A stretch of 64,000 nucleotides of DNA from Halobacillus hunanensis. GTDB lineage: Bacteria; Bacillota; Bacilli; Bacillales; Halobacillaceae. The stretch spans positions 1,364,001 to 1,428,000 of the forward strand of contig NZ_FVZB01000007.1 of NCBI RefSeq assembly GCF_900166655.1, read 5' to 3'. The position numbers and the translations under genes are program-made. This document shows, piece by piece, positions 8,757 through 17,745 of this stretch. Below the pieces are notes generated by a model, which made no database searches, had not been told where the DNA came from, and was given only the letters and a program-made list of their open reading frames with translations. Positions within the stretch are counted from its first letter, which is position 1; every line of letters starts with the position of its first letter.

Positions 8757-10703
8757 CTATTTATTTAAAAGCTTTAAATCAATCTCATTACGAATTTCAT
8801 CCTTAAAGGTAGACACAGTCTTCGTTTCTGACTTTTGTTCACCGTAACGGCGGACATTTACAGCATGATCTTCAATCTCTTTATCCCCAACGACAAGCTG
8901 GAATGGAATTTTTTGAGTTTGGGCTTCGCGAATCTTATACCCTATTTTTTCATTACGCTCATCCACTTCAACTCTTACTCCTGCTTCCCGGAGTTCATCT
9001 TCAAGCTGTTTTGCATAGTCAAGGTGAACTTCAGCCGAAACAGGTATAATTTTGGCCTGAACTGGGGCGAGCCAGGTTGGAAAAGCTCCTTTATACTCCT
9101 CGATTAAGAACGCCACGAATCGCTCCATCGTTGAAACAACACCGCGGTGAATAACAACCGGGCGGTGGTCCTTCCCATCCTCGCCAACATATGTCAGATC
9201 AAATCGTTCAGGAAGGTGGAAGTCCAATTGAACAGTGGACAGTGTTTCTTCTTTTCCTAGTGCTGTTTTTACTTGAACATCAAGTTTCGGACCATAAAAC
9301 GCTGCTTCCCCTTCGGCTTCCACATATTCAAGCTCCATGTCTTCCATTGTTTCCTTTAACATAGCCTGAGCTTTGTTCCACATTTCATCATTATCTACAT
9401 ACTTTTCTTTATCCTCGGGATCACGATAAGAAAGGCGGAAACGGTAATCATTGATACCGAAATCACGGTAAACCTCTTGCACGAGACGAACAACACGTTT
9501 AAATTCATCCTTCAGCTGATCCGGCCGTGCAAAGATATGAGCATCGTTTAGGGTCATGGCGCGGACACGCTGTAAGCCAGCAAGAGCTCCTGACATCTCA
9601 TGCCGGTGCATTGTTCCCAATTCAGCAATACGGACAGGGAGATTACGATAACTATAAAATTCATTTTTATACACCATCATATGATGCGGGCAGTTCATCG
9701 GGCGCAGAACTAAGTCTTCATTATCCATTTCTAATGTCGGGAACATATCCTCCTGATAGTGGTCCCAGTGCCCACTTGTTTTATAAAGATCAACACTACC
9801 CAGTACAGGTGTGTATACATGGTCATAACCTAAACGTTCTTCTGTATCCACTATATAGCGCTCGATATTACGTCGGATTGTCGCACCTTTCGGTAACCAG
9901 AGCGGCAAACCTTGCCCGACTTTTTGATTAACTGTAAAGAGACCTAGCTCCTTACCTAATTTACGATGATCTCGTTCTTTTGCTTCCTCCAGAAGGTGAA
10001 GATACTCCTCGAGCTGTGCTTTTTTCTCAAATGCTGTTCCATAAATTCGCTGAAGCATCTTATTATCACTGTCCCCACGCCAATAAGCTCCAGAGATGTT
10101 CAATAATTTAAATATTTTAATTTTACTCGTTTGAGGAACATGAACGCCACGGCAAAGGTCAAAAAACTCCCCTTGCTTATAGATGGTAAGCGTCTCACCT
10201 TCTGGAATATCCTGAATAAGCTCAAGTTTTAAATCATCACCAAGCTCTTTATATTTTTCTATCGCTTCTTCACGAGTCAGTTCAATTCGCTCAATCTCCA
10301 GGTTCTCATCAACAATTCGCTGCATTTCTTTCTCAATTTTCGGCAAATCCTCAGGTGTTAAGGAAACATCAAGATCGATATCGTAGTAAAACCCATTTTC
10401 AATCACAGGGCCGACTCCAAGCTTGACCTCGCCATACAGACGTTTAATGGCTTGTGCCATTAAATGGGCTGTAGAATGACGCAGGATATCAATTCCCTCC
10501 AGATTTTTGTAAGTTAGAATCTCAACTGCACCATCCTGTTCAATGGGACGTCTCAAATCGTAATCTTGCCCGTCTAATTTAATAGCTAATGACTGTTTTT
10601 TCAGCCCCGGCGAAATCGACTGGGCAATCTCTTCTCCAGTTGTTCCTAGAGGAAATTCCTTTTTATTACCGTCTGGAAATGTAATGTGAATTGCTTCTGC
10701 CAT
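8757..10703 (-). CDS. thrS: threonyl-tRNA synthetase
   Basis: Charges tRNA-Thr and edits mischarged Ser. The 648 residues comprise a TGS domain (1-63), the editing domain with [11 protein letters not shown] (HxxxH) and CRGVH, the class II catalytic core with the zinc ligand Cys in [14 protein letters not shown] (~335-348), motif 2 [17 protein letters not shown], motif 3 [14 protein letters not shown], and the C-terminal anticodon-binding domain. Length agrees with B. subtilis ThrS (643). It is controlled by the T-box leader upstream. Confidence 0.98.
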   Translation of the reverse strand: MAEAIHITFPDGNKKEFPLGTTGEEIAQSISPGLKKQSLAIKLDGQDYDLRRPIEQDGAVEILTYKNLEGIDILRHSTAHLMAQAIKRLYGEVKLGVGPVIENGFYYDIDLDVSLTPEDLPKIEKEMQRIVDENLEIERIELTREEAIEKYKELGDDLKLELIQDIPEGETLTIYKQGEFFDLCRGVHVPQTSKIKIFKLLNISGAYWRGDSDNKMLQRIYGTAFEKKAQLEEYLHLLEEAKERDHRKLGKELGLFTVNQKVGQGLPLWLPKGATIRRNIERYIVDTEERLGYDHVYTPVLGSVDLYKTSGHWDHYQEDMFPTLEMDNEDLVLRPMNCPHHMMVYKNEFYSYRNLPVRIAELGTMHRHEMSGALAGLQRVRAMTLNDAHIFARPDQLKDEFKRVVRLVQEVYRDFGINDYRFRLSYRDPEDKEKYVDNDEMWNKAQAMLKETMEDMELEYVEAEGEAAFYGPKLDVQVKTALGKEETLSTVQLDFHLPERFDLTYVGEDGKDHRPVVIHRGVVSTMERFVAFLIEEYKGAFPTWLAPVQAKIIPVSAEVHLDYAKQLEDELREAGVRVEVDERNEKIGYKIREAQTQKIPFQLVVGDKEIEDHAVNVRRYGEQKSETKTVSTFKDEIRNEIDLKLLNK

Positions 10704-10728
10704 GTTGCCACTCCTTTTTTCATAAAAT

Positions 10729-10996
10729 TAAAAAAACGCTCGCCCCTTTTGCTTTATCAGCAAAAGGGGCGAGCGTGTTACTCGCGGTTCCACCCATTTC
10801 CCACAAAGTGCACTTTGTGGCTTCATTCACCCTTAACGCGGACCATACGCTGTTTACTACTCATTTCTTTTCATAAACAGAGCTCAGAGGTGGTAAACAG
10901 CTAATTCGTCAAGGAAGAGTTTTCAGCCGATGACTCTTCTCTCTATTCAAGCGTCCATTAGAGTTCTTGTCCTCATCAGTGCAGTTAAATATATGT
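10729..10996 (-). promoter_or_regulatory. T-box leader of thrS
   Basis: Minus strand carries the T-box ATGGGTGGAACCGCGAGT at 10797-10780. A strong terminator follows, with 18-bp arms at 10776-10759 and 10753-10736 and a T run. Upstream ~190 nt can fold into stem I. Threonine starvation should favour antitermination by uncharged tRNA-Thr. Confidence 0.92.
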
Positions 10997-11000
10997 AGGT

Positions 11001-11029
11001 ATTATAGCGGTAAACAAGAACGAAATCAA
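11001..11029 (-). promoter_or_regulatory. sigma-A promoter of thrS
   Basis: Minus-strand TTGATT (11029-11024), 17-bp spacer, TATAAT (11006-11001), placed just before the T-box leader. The -35 box overlaps the stop codon of ytxC. Confidence 0.8.
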
Positions 11030-11856
11030 GCCCAATCGAAAGGAAATTCCGAATGGGGCTTACAGGACGCTTTTTCCTCAAACAAATTTGTTAGCAAATC
11101 AAGCTTTGAATCTTCCAAGTGGTCAGAATAAATAATAAGCTCGTCCGGTGCAAAAATAAGAGCTGGGGTAATTCCAAAATTAATTGGTAATTGTGTTAGA
11201 AACGGATCTGGATATTGCTTTAAATAAAGAATGAGTTCATCTCGACTTACCTTATTTCCCTCATTATGAAAGTAATGAAGCGTATCGTCATGGAATACAT
11301 GTAATACCTGAACTCCCGTGTCTCTATTATTGACCCCGCGTCTCCATGAATCAACCATTAGTTGATGAGCCTCTTCCAGCTTGTACTCATCCAATACTTT
11401 CCCTGTAAAATCCACTAATTCTTCATATATTTCTTCCAGACAAAAAGCACTTAACCAGTCAAAGTCAACATAGAAACGGCCAGGCAGCTTTTTACTTACA
11501 CATGTTTCGATGGCCTTTTCTAAATCAGGGATTATAATTCCTGCTGGAGGTTCCAGCCTGAGCTCATTGCTTAACTCTATAATCCGTTTGATCTCCTGCT
11601 TTTCTTTATAGTGAAATACATGCTTGAGTACACCCTCTGTCCATGGTGACAGCTTTTGATCTGTAATTACTCTTGTCACACTTTGAACAAAGTCATTAAT
11701 AACCTCACTCAACATCAGCTCGGTTTCTATTAATAACTTGTTATGTGAGATATCCTTAACCATCCAGGGGCAGGAGTAATCTATTTGAAGTTCTGTTATC
11801 ACCTGATGGAAATAAAAAGCCACTTTTCGACTGGAAAACTGTATACATACCAACAC
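11026..11856 (-). CDS. ytxC: sporulation-associated protein YtxC
   Basis: 276-residue soluble protein of the YtxC-like family, which is restricted largely to spore formers. The TTG start at 11856 has GAGGGGGAAG upstream. No enzyme motif is seen; the N-terminus MLVCIQFSSRKVAFYF and the C-terminal LIIYSDHLEDSKLDLLTNLFEEK are characteristic. It occupies the usual place between thrS and dnaI. Molecular function is unknown. Confidence 0.82.
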   Translation of the reverse strand: MLVCIQFSSRKVAFYFHQVITELQIDYSCPWMVKDISHNKLLIETELMLSEVINDFVQSVTRVITDQKLSPWTEGVLKHVFHYKEKQEIKRIIELSNELRLEPPAGIIIPDLEKAIETCVSKKLPGRFYVDFDWLSAFCLEEIYEELVDFTGKVLDEYKLEEAHQLMVDSWRRGVNNRDTGVQVLHVFHDDTLHYFHNEGNKVSRDELILYLKQYPDPFLTQLPINFGITPALIFAPDELIIYSDHLEDSKLDLLTNLFEEKASCKPHSEFPFDWA

Positions 11857-11949
11857 ACTTCCCCCTCATCACAAAAACATCCCCACCTTCAGTGAGCATT
11901 TATTAGACTATTACGTCTTATACATATGATAAGAAGGAATGAAACATGC

Positions 11950-12885
11950 CTATTGACCTCTTCGATTCTGTCCCTCAACAGGGACACTATCACTTAACTG
12001 CCGTACACGTTCTGTGATTCTCTGGGCTTTAACCTGGTCAATTTCTCCTCTATTGCTCGTCATTAAAACTTTCTCCAGTTCATTAAGCGAATAATTAGAA
12101 GTGAAAAATACCGGGAGGCGTTCCATCATTCGATATTGTAATATGGACCCCAGAATTTCGTCTCGAAACCAGGCAGATTGAGATTCTGCCCCTATATCAT
12201 CCAGCATGAGCACAGGTGTTTTTTTAAAGGCATCAATCTTGTTATTCATAGAATCATCTTTTATGGAGGCTTTCATCTCCCGAACAAATTCAGGCATATA
12301 GATGACCATCGAAGCAATATTTTTTTTCATTAACTCGTTTGCAATGACACCTAGGAAAAAAGTCTTTCCCACCCCAAACGGGCCGTGAAAATACAACCCC
12401 TTGCTCGGAAGCTGCTCATCTATTTTTTCAAGGTACTGCACGGTATTTTGGATAGCCTGGCCGCGAGCATCATCATTAAAGTCTAACCGCTCAAGATTAG
12501 CTTCCAAAATTTCCTTTGGAATATGAAGGCTGCTTATTAAAGAGCGCTGATGCCGTTGTTGTTCTTGTTGCAGTTCTCTACAACATTTATTATAGACAAG
12601 CTTGATCTCTGTACCTGTCACCTCTAACTGAGGAACGTGGCCTGGTAGAATATTGATACATGCTTCGCGAGAAGGACACTTTTCACAGTCCTTTGACTGT
12701 GTTTGGTACTCATATAGTTTAATGAGCTGTTTTTCCAGCACGTCTTCAGTTAGGGAAGGATGGTCCCTGACCAGCTGTTTTATCTCTGTTGAATTCAGAA
12801 CTTCCCGCTTCATATGGCTTAAACGTTGTTGAAATTGTTTATGATTTCGCATCCACTTTTGTAAAGATTGTTGAATGGGTTCCAC
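11950..12885 (-). CDS. dnaI: primosomal protein DnaI (helicase loader)
   Basis: AAA+ ATPase that loads the replicative helicase DnaC at oriC and at restart sites. The 311 residues show an N-terminal helicase-binding domain with the zinc-binding Cys cluster CEKCPSREAC (~68-77). Walker A follows (GPFGVGKTFF, ~168-177), then Walker B (VLMLDDIGAE), sensor 1 (FFTSNYSL) and an Arg-rich end (RITERVRQL). The ATG at 12885 lies 13 bases after the dnaB stop, indicating an operon. Confidence 0.96.
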   Translation of the reverse strand: MEPIQQSLQKWMRNHKQFQQRLSHMKREVLNSTEIKQLVRDHPSLTEDVLEKQLIKLYEYQTQSKDCEKCPSREACINILPGHVPQLEVTGTEIKLVYNKCCRELQQEQQRHQRSLISSLHIPKEILEANLERLDFNDDARGQAIQNTVQYLEKIDEQLPSKGLYFHGPFGVGKTFFLGVIANELMKKNIASMVIYMPEFVREMKASIKDDSMNNKIDAFKKTPVLMLDDIGAESQSAWFRDEILGSILQYRMMERLPVFFTSNYSLNELEKVLMTSNRGEIDQVKAQRITERVRQLSDSVPVEGQNRRGQ

Positions 12886-12898
12886 GAATTACTACACC

Positions 12899-14245
12899 TC
12901 ACGATCCATTTCCTTTATTCGACAGCTTACGTATCCGCTCAGCAATATCCTGCTTGTTGATCTGAACCGCAGGCTGTTTCTCTTTAGGCTCCCCGCGCTT
13001 GTTAAACCAATCCGGGATGACTTCCTGATTCTTTTTCCGATATGTGTTCTTTTGTTTTCCCCATTGCTGATACTTCTGATGTTCAGCCTTGGCCAGGTTC
13101 ATTGCCTGTCTTACAGTAGATACATTCTTACGTGCCCAATGACTGGCGATCTTTTCAAGATAAGGTTTCGATAATTTCATATCCGTTTTTAACAACACAT
13201 AGTGAATCAGTACATTCATAACCCCGGGCTTGAGGCCTTGTTCCGTCATAATATCGCGGATTATTTTCATCTCCTGCTCAGAGGCTTGATTACCGCTAGA
13301 TAAATCCTCTAACAGTTCTCTTGGTGAAATTTCCTCAAGTAATTGAATGAATTGTTCTTCCTTACTCTCGGATTCCTTGCTGGAGCCAGGAACTTTCTCA
13401 CGCTCGTCTATACTTCCATTGTCTCCAGCGGGGCGATCTTTTATAAAATCATGACAGGCAGCTTTAAGTTCCTCGACAATCAATTCATTCTCCTCATTAA
13501 TCGCCCAGATAATTGCCCGCTCAATTTCACTGGACGTTAAGTTATATAACGCTACAAGCTGTGAAATAATCCGGCGGTGATCCCCCGTAAGAATTTTTTC
13601 ACTCGGATACATTCTCTGCTTTAAGGCATGGTGCAGCCAATTGAAATCTACACGGCTGTCCAAAATGGCTGGACCGCGAGTCCCAGTACCCTCTCTGCGC
13701 TGCGCGAATTGTTTTTGTTGATCCAGTAAAGCTGAAGAGGGATAGACTCCATGAAATACACGATCAAATGTCTCCGTTACTTCTTCATAATCTTCCAAAG
13801 AAATAGAGGGCTTAGAAAAACGACTGCGCAATGAATTAAATTTATCTTCACCCATCTCATGTCTCAACAACAAGGAAAGCATATCATCATTAAAAAATTC
13901 CTCCGGGGAAAATGGGGATCTGATTTCATATAGGTAAACAGTTGTTGATTCCTTTTTAGATAAATATGTTCGCAATAGACCTAACGCCTCGAGCTTTTGC
14001 CTGGCCTTATAGATTTGATCTAAAGGGGTCGACAGAAATGCCATGACTGCATGGTGGGATTGGACAAGCCCCTGGTCGCACGTTTCCTCTTCATTTACTA
14101 AAAATTGATATAAGGAAATAGCAAGCTTTCCTATTAGAGGTTGATATAAATGGGTTAACGACGATTGAGCGGATTGAGGAGCTGAACCTGTTTGAATGAT
14201 TGTAAATCCGTCTATTGGTAAAAGCTTTCCTATATATCGATCCAT
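12899..14245 (-). CDS. dnaB: replication initiation and membrane attachment protein DnaB
   Basis: Gram-positive DnaB, a DnaA-dependent co-loader of the helicase together with DnaD and DnaI (not the E. coli helicase). The start at 14245 (MDRYIGKLLPID) has AAAGGGGGGATC upstream and gives 448 residues; the in-frame extension to 14311 is discarded. DnaB/DnaD-like winged helix and DDBH2 regions are present; the latter includes ASHWARKNVSTVRQAMNLAK near residues 360-380. It sits between nrdR and dnaI as in B. subtilis. Confidence 0.93.
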   Translation of the reverse strand: MDRYIGKLLPIDGFTIIQTGSAPQSAQSSLTHLYQPLIGKLAISLYQFLVNEEETCDQGLVQSHHAVMAFLSTPLDQIYKARQKLEALGLLRTYLSKKESTTVYLYEIRSPFSPEEFFNDDMLSLLLRHEMGEDKFNSLRSRFSKPSISLEDYEEVTETFDRVFHGVYPSSALLDQQKQFAQRREGTGTRGPAILDSRVDFNWLHHALKQRMYPSEKILTGDHRRIISQLVALYNLTSSEIERAIIWAINEENELIVEELKAACHDFIKDRPAGDNGSIDEREKVPGSSKESESKEEQFIQLLEEISPRELLEDLSSGNQASEQEMKIIRDIMTEQGLKPGVMNVLIHYVLLKTDMKLSKPYLEKIASHWARKNVSTVRQAMNLAKAEHQKYQQWGKQKNTYRKKNQEVIPDWFNKRGEPKEKQPAVQINKQDIAERIRKLSNKGNGS

Positions 14246-14294
14246 GGGTAAGATCCCCCCTTTATCTGAAAAAGAAAATGAGCCACAGTCCGGC

Positions 14295-14759
14295 TCATCC
14301 TTTATCTTCATGTTTAATTAATTCTTTCAGTTCATCTATAAAAACATTAATATCTTTAAATTGACGATATACTGAGGCAAAACGAACATAAGCAACCTCA
14401 TCAATTCCTGAAAGGCGCCCCATAATCATTTCACCAATATCTTTGCTTTGTACTTCTGAGACTCCGCGATTTCTCAATTCCTTCTCAATATCAAGAGTCA
14501 CAGCTTCCAATTCCTCAACAGCAACCGGTCTTTTTTCACAAGCACGTATTAGTCCACGCATAAGTTTCTCACGGCTGAATTCTTCTCTAGTTCCTTCTTT
14601 TTTTACGACGATTAAGGGAACTTCCTCAATCCTTTCAAAGGTCGTAAAACGAAAATCACACTGTTCGCATTCCCTTCTCCGCCTGATCGAATGTCCTTCC
14701 TCGATTGGCCTCGAATCCAGCACCTTCGTACTTTTATAGTGGCAATTTGGGCATTTCAA
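14295..14759 (-). CDS. nrdR: transcriptional repressor NrdR
   Basis: Zinc-ribbon, ATP-cone repressor of ribonucleotide reductase genes. The TTG at 14759 with GTGGAG nine bases upstream gives MKCPNC, the conserved NrdR start, and 154 residues; a GTG five codons earlier is less likely. Cys pairs CPNC (residues 3-6) and CEQC (31-34) form the zinc ribbon, followed by the ATP-cone ([20 protein letters not shown]). It heads the nrdR-dnaB-dnaI group. Confidence 0.96.
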   Translation of the reverse strand: MKCPNCHYKSTKVLDSRPIEEGHSIRRRRECEQCDFRFTTFERIEEVPLIVVKKEGTREEFSREKLMRGLIRACEKRPVAVEELEAVTLDIEKELRNRGVSEVQSKDIGEMIMGRLSGIDEVAYVRFASVYRQFKDINVFIDELKELIKHEDKG

Positions 14760-14792
14760 TACAATCAACTCCACATGTTCTTCGATTCATTC

Positions 14793-15173
14793 TCATCTTT
14801 CCGGCGATTTCAGGGAAGGAAACTGACGATCAAGCTGTTCATAAAGCTGGAGAATTAATCTGTCGCTGAATCCAAAGTCTACCGGGCCGCCTGAATCACT
14901 CGTCACAGAAAAATCAACAGAGGTTTGAAATGGGCGCACCATAATAATGGTTGCTACGATAAAAGCTTTTCTGCTTCCCTTATAGTTCACAGTAATCTCA
15001 CCACGTTCATTTGAAACAGCTGCTTTCTCGGATGGAGCAGGAAATAAATCTATTACCGCTCTGAACACATCATCCTTCTTGGCTTTATAATAGTTTGTCT
15101 TGAGTCTCTTATCATAAGGATCTTCCCCTGTTTCTGCATGATTACTTAAATACCTGGAAATAAATGATTTCAC
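14793..15173 (-). CDS. conserved hypothetical cytosolic protein
   Basis: 126 residues, not recognised. It begins MKSFISRYLSNHAETGEDPYD, followed by a basic segment (KRLKTNYYKAKKDD), a beta-rich middle (GEITVNYKGSRKAFIVATIIMV) and a short helical end (FSDRLILQLYEQLDRQF). There is no signal peptide; one modestly hydrophobic strand is not long enough for a clear membrane span. It lies between speD and nrdR on the same strand, 33 bases before nrdR, with a TATAAT -10 element upstream near 15210-15216. Confidence 0.75.
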   Translation of the reverse strand: MKSFISRYLSNHAETGEDPYDKRLKTNYYKAKKDDVFRAVIDLFPAPSEKAAVSNERGEITVNYKGSRKAFIVATIIMVRPFQTSVDFSVTSDSGGPVDFGFSDRLILQLYEQLDRQFPSLKSPER

Positions 15174-15304
15174 ATACCTTACTCCTTCAAAACAAATTCG
15201 ACATCATCTGATTATATTTTAACACGTTTTAGTAAAAAGAAAAGTGAAGGTTACCGAGGAAGGCACGGAACTTAAAAGGTGTAATCATGACCAATTCAAC
15301 CAAC

Positions 15305-15337
15305 AAAAAAGCCGCACAGTATAAACTGTACGACTTC
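15305..15337 (-). terminator. terminator of speD
   Basis: GTCGTACAGT-TTAT-ACTGTGCGGC hairpin (one G-U type mismatch) followed by a T run on the minus strand, immediately after the speD stop. Confidence 0.88.
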
Positions 15338-15344
15338 AAAATCC

Positions 15345-15722
15345 CTATAGAGCACGAGACTGCTGCACTTCAACAGGCCCCATTCCTCTTGGAACTTCCA
15401 CTGTTTCATTGCGGCCAGCCTCTAACGCTTTGATAATAAATTCTGCTGCAACATTAGGGTCGATACGATCACCACAAGTATACACATCAATACTTGCATA
15501 TCCATGCTCTGGAAAGCTATGGATCGTTAAGTGTGACTCTGAAATAATAACAACCCCGCTGACCCCGTGTGGAGCAAATTTATGAAAGGCAACCTCCCTC
15601 ACTTCCGCTCCTGCTTTAAGTGCTGCATCTACAAAAGTTTGTTCGATATATGACATATCGTTTAATTTATCTTCATTACAATCCCATAATTCGGCAATAA
15701 CATGTCTTCCCATTGTATCCAT
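15345..15722 (-). CDS. speD: S-adenosylmethionine decarboxylase proenzyme
   Basis: Makes decarboxylated SAM, the aminopropyl donor for spermidine. The 125-residue class 1B proenzyme has the self-cleavage site in [13 protein letters not shown]: the Ser preceding His-Leu becomes the pyruvoyl group. [10 protein letters not shown] follows. The ATG at 15722 has GGGGGATCC seven bases upstream. It lies after gapB on the same strand but has its own promoter and a structured leader. Its product could feed the aminopropyltransferase-like protein at 46251-47801 as well as an ordinary SpeE elsewhere. Confidence 0.97.
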   Translation of the reverse strand: MDTMGRHVIAELWDCNEDKLNDMSYIEQTFVDAALKAGAEVREVAFHKFAPHGVSGVVIISESHLTIHSFPEHGYASIDVYTCGDRIDPNVAAEFIIKALEAGRNETVEVPRGMGPVEVQQSRAL

Positions 15723-15854
15723 TTTAGGATCCCCCTTTTGATCACTAGCAAATTCACTTCCAAATGTCCAACATGCTCTACCACGGGGGAAAGTTAGTCC
15801 TGAGAGGTCCTAACCCTTTGAGCAGACATGAGGTCAAATAATATTCAGAAGTTC
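15723..15854 (-). promoter_or_regulatory. structured speD leader, candidate cis-regulatory RNA
   Basis: In the minus-strand transcript CAUGUCUGCUC (15830-15820) can pair with GAGCAUG (15778-15772) around an inner hairpin GUUAG...CUAAC (15814-15810/15797-15793). UCCCCC (15790-15785) is complementary to GGGGGA of the speD ribosome site (15735-15730). The fold could therefore control access to the ribosome site. It was not matched to a named riboswitch class. Confidence 0.45.
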
Positions 15855-15860
15855 AAAAAA

Positions 15861-15889
15861 AGTATATATGGTTTCCTGCATTAATGCAA
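15861..15889 (-). promoter_or_regulatory. sigma-A promoter of speD
   Basis: Minus-strand TTGCAT (15889-15884), 17-bp spacer, TATACT (15866-15861). It lies between gapB and speD and gives a leader of about 130 nt. Confidence 0.7.
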
Positions 15890-15956
15890 GACACATTTTC
15901 TATTCTCTCACGGGGTGGTTCCCATTATAGATACAAAGACATGTTAATTCCACTAA

Positions 15957-16991
15957 TTAAGATACTCTAACCTTTTTATCCTGGCTTAAAAAGCTGCCGA
16001 CATATTTAGCTAAATCTACAACTCGGCAAGAGTAACCCCACTCATTATCGTACCAAGCTAACACTTTAACCTTACGATCCTCGATAACTTGTGTAGACAA
16101 GCCGTCAATTATAGCTGAGGAATCTGAAGTTGTATAATCAACGGAGACAAGTGGTTCATCACTATATTCAAGAATCCCCTTCATTTTGTCATCAGCCACT
16201 TTTGAAAAAGCAGCATTTATTTGTTCTTCTGTTACATCTACTTTAAGGTCAACTACTAAATCAACTAAAGAAACATTTGGTGTAGGGACCCTTAAGGCCA
16301 TACCATTTAATTTCCCTTGCATGGATGGGATAACCTCACCAAGAGCCTTAGCAGCACCCGTGGATGTTGGAATAATAGATTGTGTGCATCCTCGCGCACG
16401 ACGAAGATCCTTATGCGGATTATCCAGGTTCTTCTGGTCGTTGGTAAAGGCATGAACCGTCGTCATCAGTCCATTTTCAATGCCAAATTGATCTTCTAAC
16501 ACTTTAACGACTGGGGCTAAACAATTAGTCGTGCAAGAAGCGTTTGAAATTACGTCGTGCTGTCCTGGTTCATACGCTTCCTCATTTACTCCCATCACAA
16601 TTGTCGCATCCACTTCTTTACCTGGGGCTGTAATGATAACTTTCTTTGCTCCAGACTGGATATGCAGCGATGCTTCTTCTTGTGTTTTAAACTTACCTGT
16701 CGCTTCAATCACAATATCTACATCTAATTCATCCCACGGCAATTCTAAAGGATTTCGAGTTGCACAGAGTCTTATTTTTTTTCCATTAACAACAATCCCA
16801 TGATCTATCGCTTTAATGCTCCCCTCAAAACGTCCATGAACACTATCATATTTCACCATGTGTGCAATTGTTTCAGCAGGATAACTCGCATTAACAGCAA
16901 CTAATTCAATCGTGTCGTCTAACACAGCCTTTCGAAAGACCATACGACCTATTCTGCCTAACCCATTTATTGCGATTCGTGTTTTCCCCAT
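15957..16991 (-). CDS. gapB: glyceraldehyde-3-phosphate dehydrogenase GapB (gluconeogenic)
   Basis: 344-residue GAPDH with the Rossmann start INGLGRIGR, catalytic Cys in SNASCTTNCLAPV (~152) and the C-terminal WYDNEWGYSCRVVDLA. Position 32-35 reads VNAS instead of the NAD-selecting Asp found in glycolytic GapA, and the gene sits next to speD and coaE. Both fit the NADP-preferring GapB that works in gluconeogenesis. The start at 16991 has GGGGGCTTG upstream. A CcpN box over the promoter supports repression on glycolytic carbon. Confidence 0.93.
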   Translation of the reverse strand: MGKTRIAINGLGRIGRMVFRKAVLDDTIELVAVNASYPAETIAHMVKYDSVHGRFEGSIKAIDHGIVVNGKKIRLCATRNPLELPWDELDVDIVIEATGKFKTQEEASLHIQSGAKKVIITAPGKEVDATIVMGVNEEAYEPGQHDVISNASCTTNCLAPVVKVLEDQFGIENGLMTTVHAFTNDQKNLDNPHKDLRRARGCTQSIIPTSTGAAKALGEVIPSMQGKLNGMALRVPTPNVSLVDLVVDLKVDVTEEQINAAFSKVADDKMKGILEYSDEPLVSVDYTTSDSSAIIDGLSTQVIEDRKVKVLAWYDNEWGYSCRVVDLAKYVGSFLSQDKKVRVS

Positions 16992-17006
16992 AAAGCAAGC
17001 CCCCTA

Positions 17007-17051
17007 TATATGATATACTTTTAATCATTTTCACAAAATTAGTATAGCACA
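17007..17051 (-). promoter_or_regulatory. gapB promoter with CcpN operator
   Basis: Minus strand TGTGCTATACT (17051-17041) matches the CcpN consensus TRTGHYATAYW at all 11 positions and includes the -10 box TATACT. A second site TATATCATATA (17017-17007) has one mismatch. CcpN represses gapB in B. subtilis during growth on glucose. Confidence 0.75.
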
Positions 17052-17094
17052 TTGAAAGCGGTTTTGCAGAAATATCATCATTTTTTTTTTGAAA

Positions 17095-17133
17095 AAAACT
17101 AACCTGATCAAGAAAGAATTCTTGTCAGGTTAG
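17095..17133 (-). terminator. terminator of coaE
   Basis: Minus strand AACCTGACAAGA...TCTTGATCAGGTT hairpin followed by TAGTTTTTTTC, overlapping the coaE stop codon. Confidence 0.85.
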
Positions 17134-17732
17134 TTTATGATATTCCAATTCTCAAGTATGATTTTTAATTGCTTAAAACTTTCTTCGACGCTTCCAGAAT
17201 TATCAACTACAGCGTCAGCTATCTCTGCTTTTTCAGCGACGGGGATTTGAGAACTCATTCGTTGCTTGGCATCTTCCACGCTTGACCCATCACGCTCCAC
17301 CAGCCTTTGTAATTGCGTGTCCTCATCTACGTATACGACAAGCGTCCGATCGGCGTAATGGGCCAGTTTACTTTCGAATAATAACGGAATATCAAGCACA
17401 ACGGCGGAATGTTTGTCTTTTTTATAATGATCTCTTTGTCGGAGCATCTCTTTTCGGACTTCAGGATGCACAATTTGATTCAATATGTCACGTTTTTCTT
17501 TGCTTTCAAACACTATTTTCCCCAATCGTTTTCGATTGATCGTCTTATCTTCATGCAATACTTCATTCCCAAAAGCATCAATAATTTTTTGATAAGCAGA
17601 CTCTCCAGGATCAACTACTTCTCTGGAAATGATATCTGCATCTACTACAGGGATCTTGAAGTTATGAAACATTTCAGAAATTGTACTTTTACCACTGGCT
17701 ATACTTCCAGTTAATCCAATTACAACTGTCAT
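17130..17732 (-). CDS. coaE: dephospho-CoA kinase
   Basis: Last step of coenzyme A synthesis: phosphorylates the 3'-OH of dephospho-CoA. The start at 17732 (MTVVIGLTGSIASGKST) follows TGAGGAGGGGTACTAT and gives 200 residues. P-loop GLTGSIASGKS (6-16), DADIISREVV (31-40), the lid VLDIPLLFE and the C-terminal VVDNSGSVEE are typical. It starts 13 bases after the ytaF stop, so the two are probably co-transcribed. Confidence 0.97.
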   Translation of the reverse strand: MTVVIGLTGSIASGKSTISEMFHNFKIPVVDADIISREVVDPGESAYQKIIDAFGNEVLHEDKTINRKRLGKIVFESKEKRDILNQIVHPEVRKEMLRQRDHYKKDKHSAVVLDIPLLFESKLAHYADRTLVVYVDEDTQLQRLVERDGSSVEDAKQRMSSQIPVAEKAEIADAVVDNSGSVEESFKQLKIILENWNIIN

Positions 17733-17745
17733 ATAGTACCCCTCC

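Noticed and set aside
17041-17068. cre at gapB (TGAAAGCGGTTTTGCA)
   Set aside because: Two bases longer than the 14-base consensus, so only noted as a possible extra input beside the clear CcpN box.
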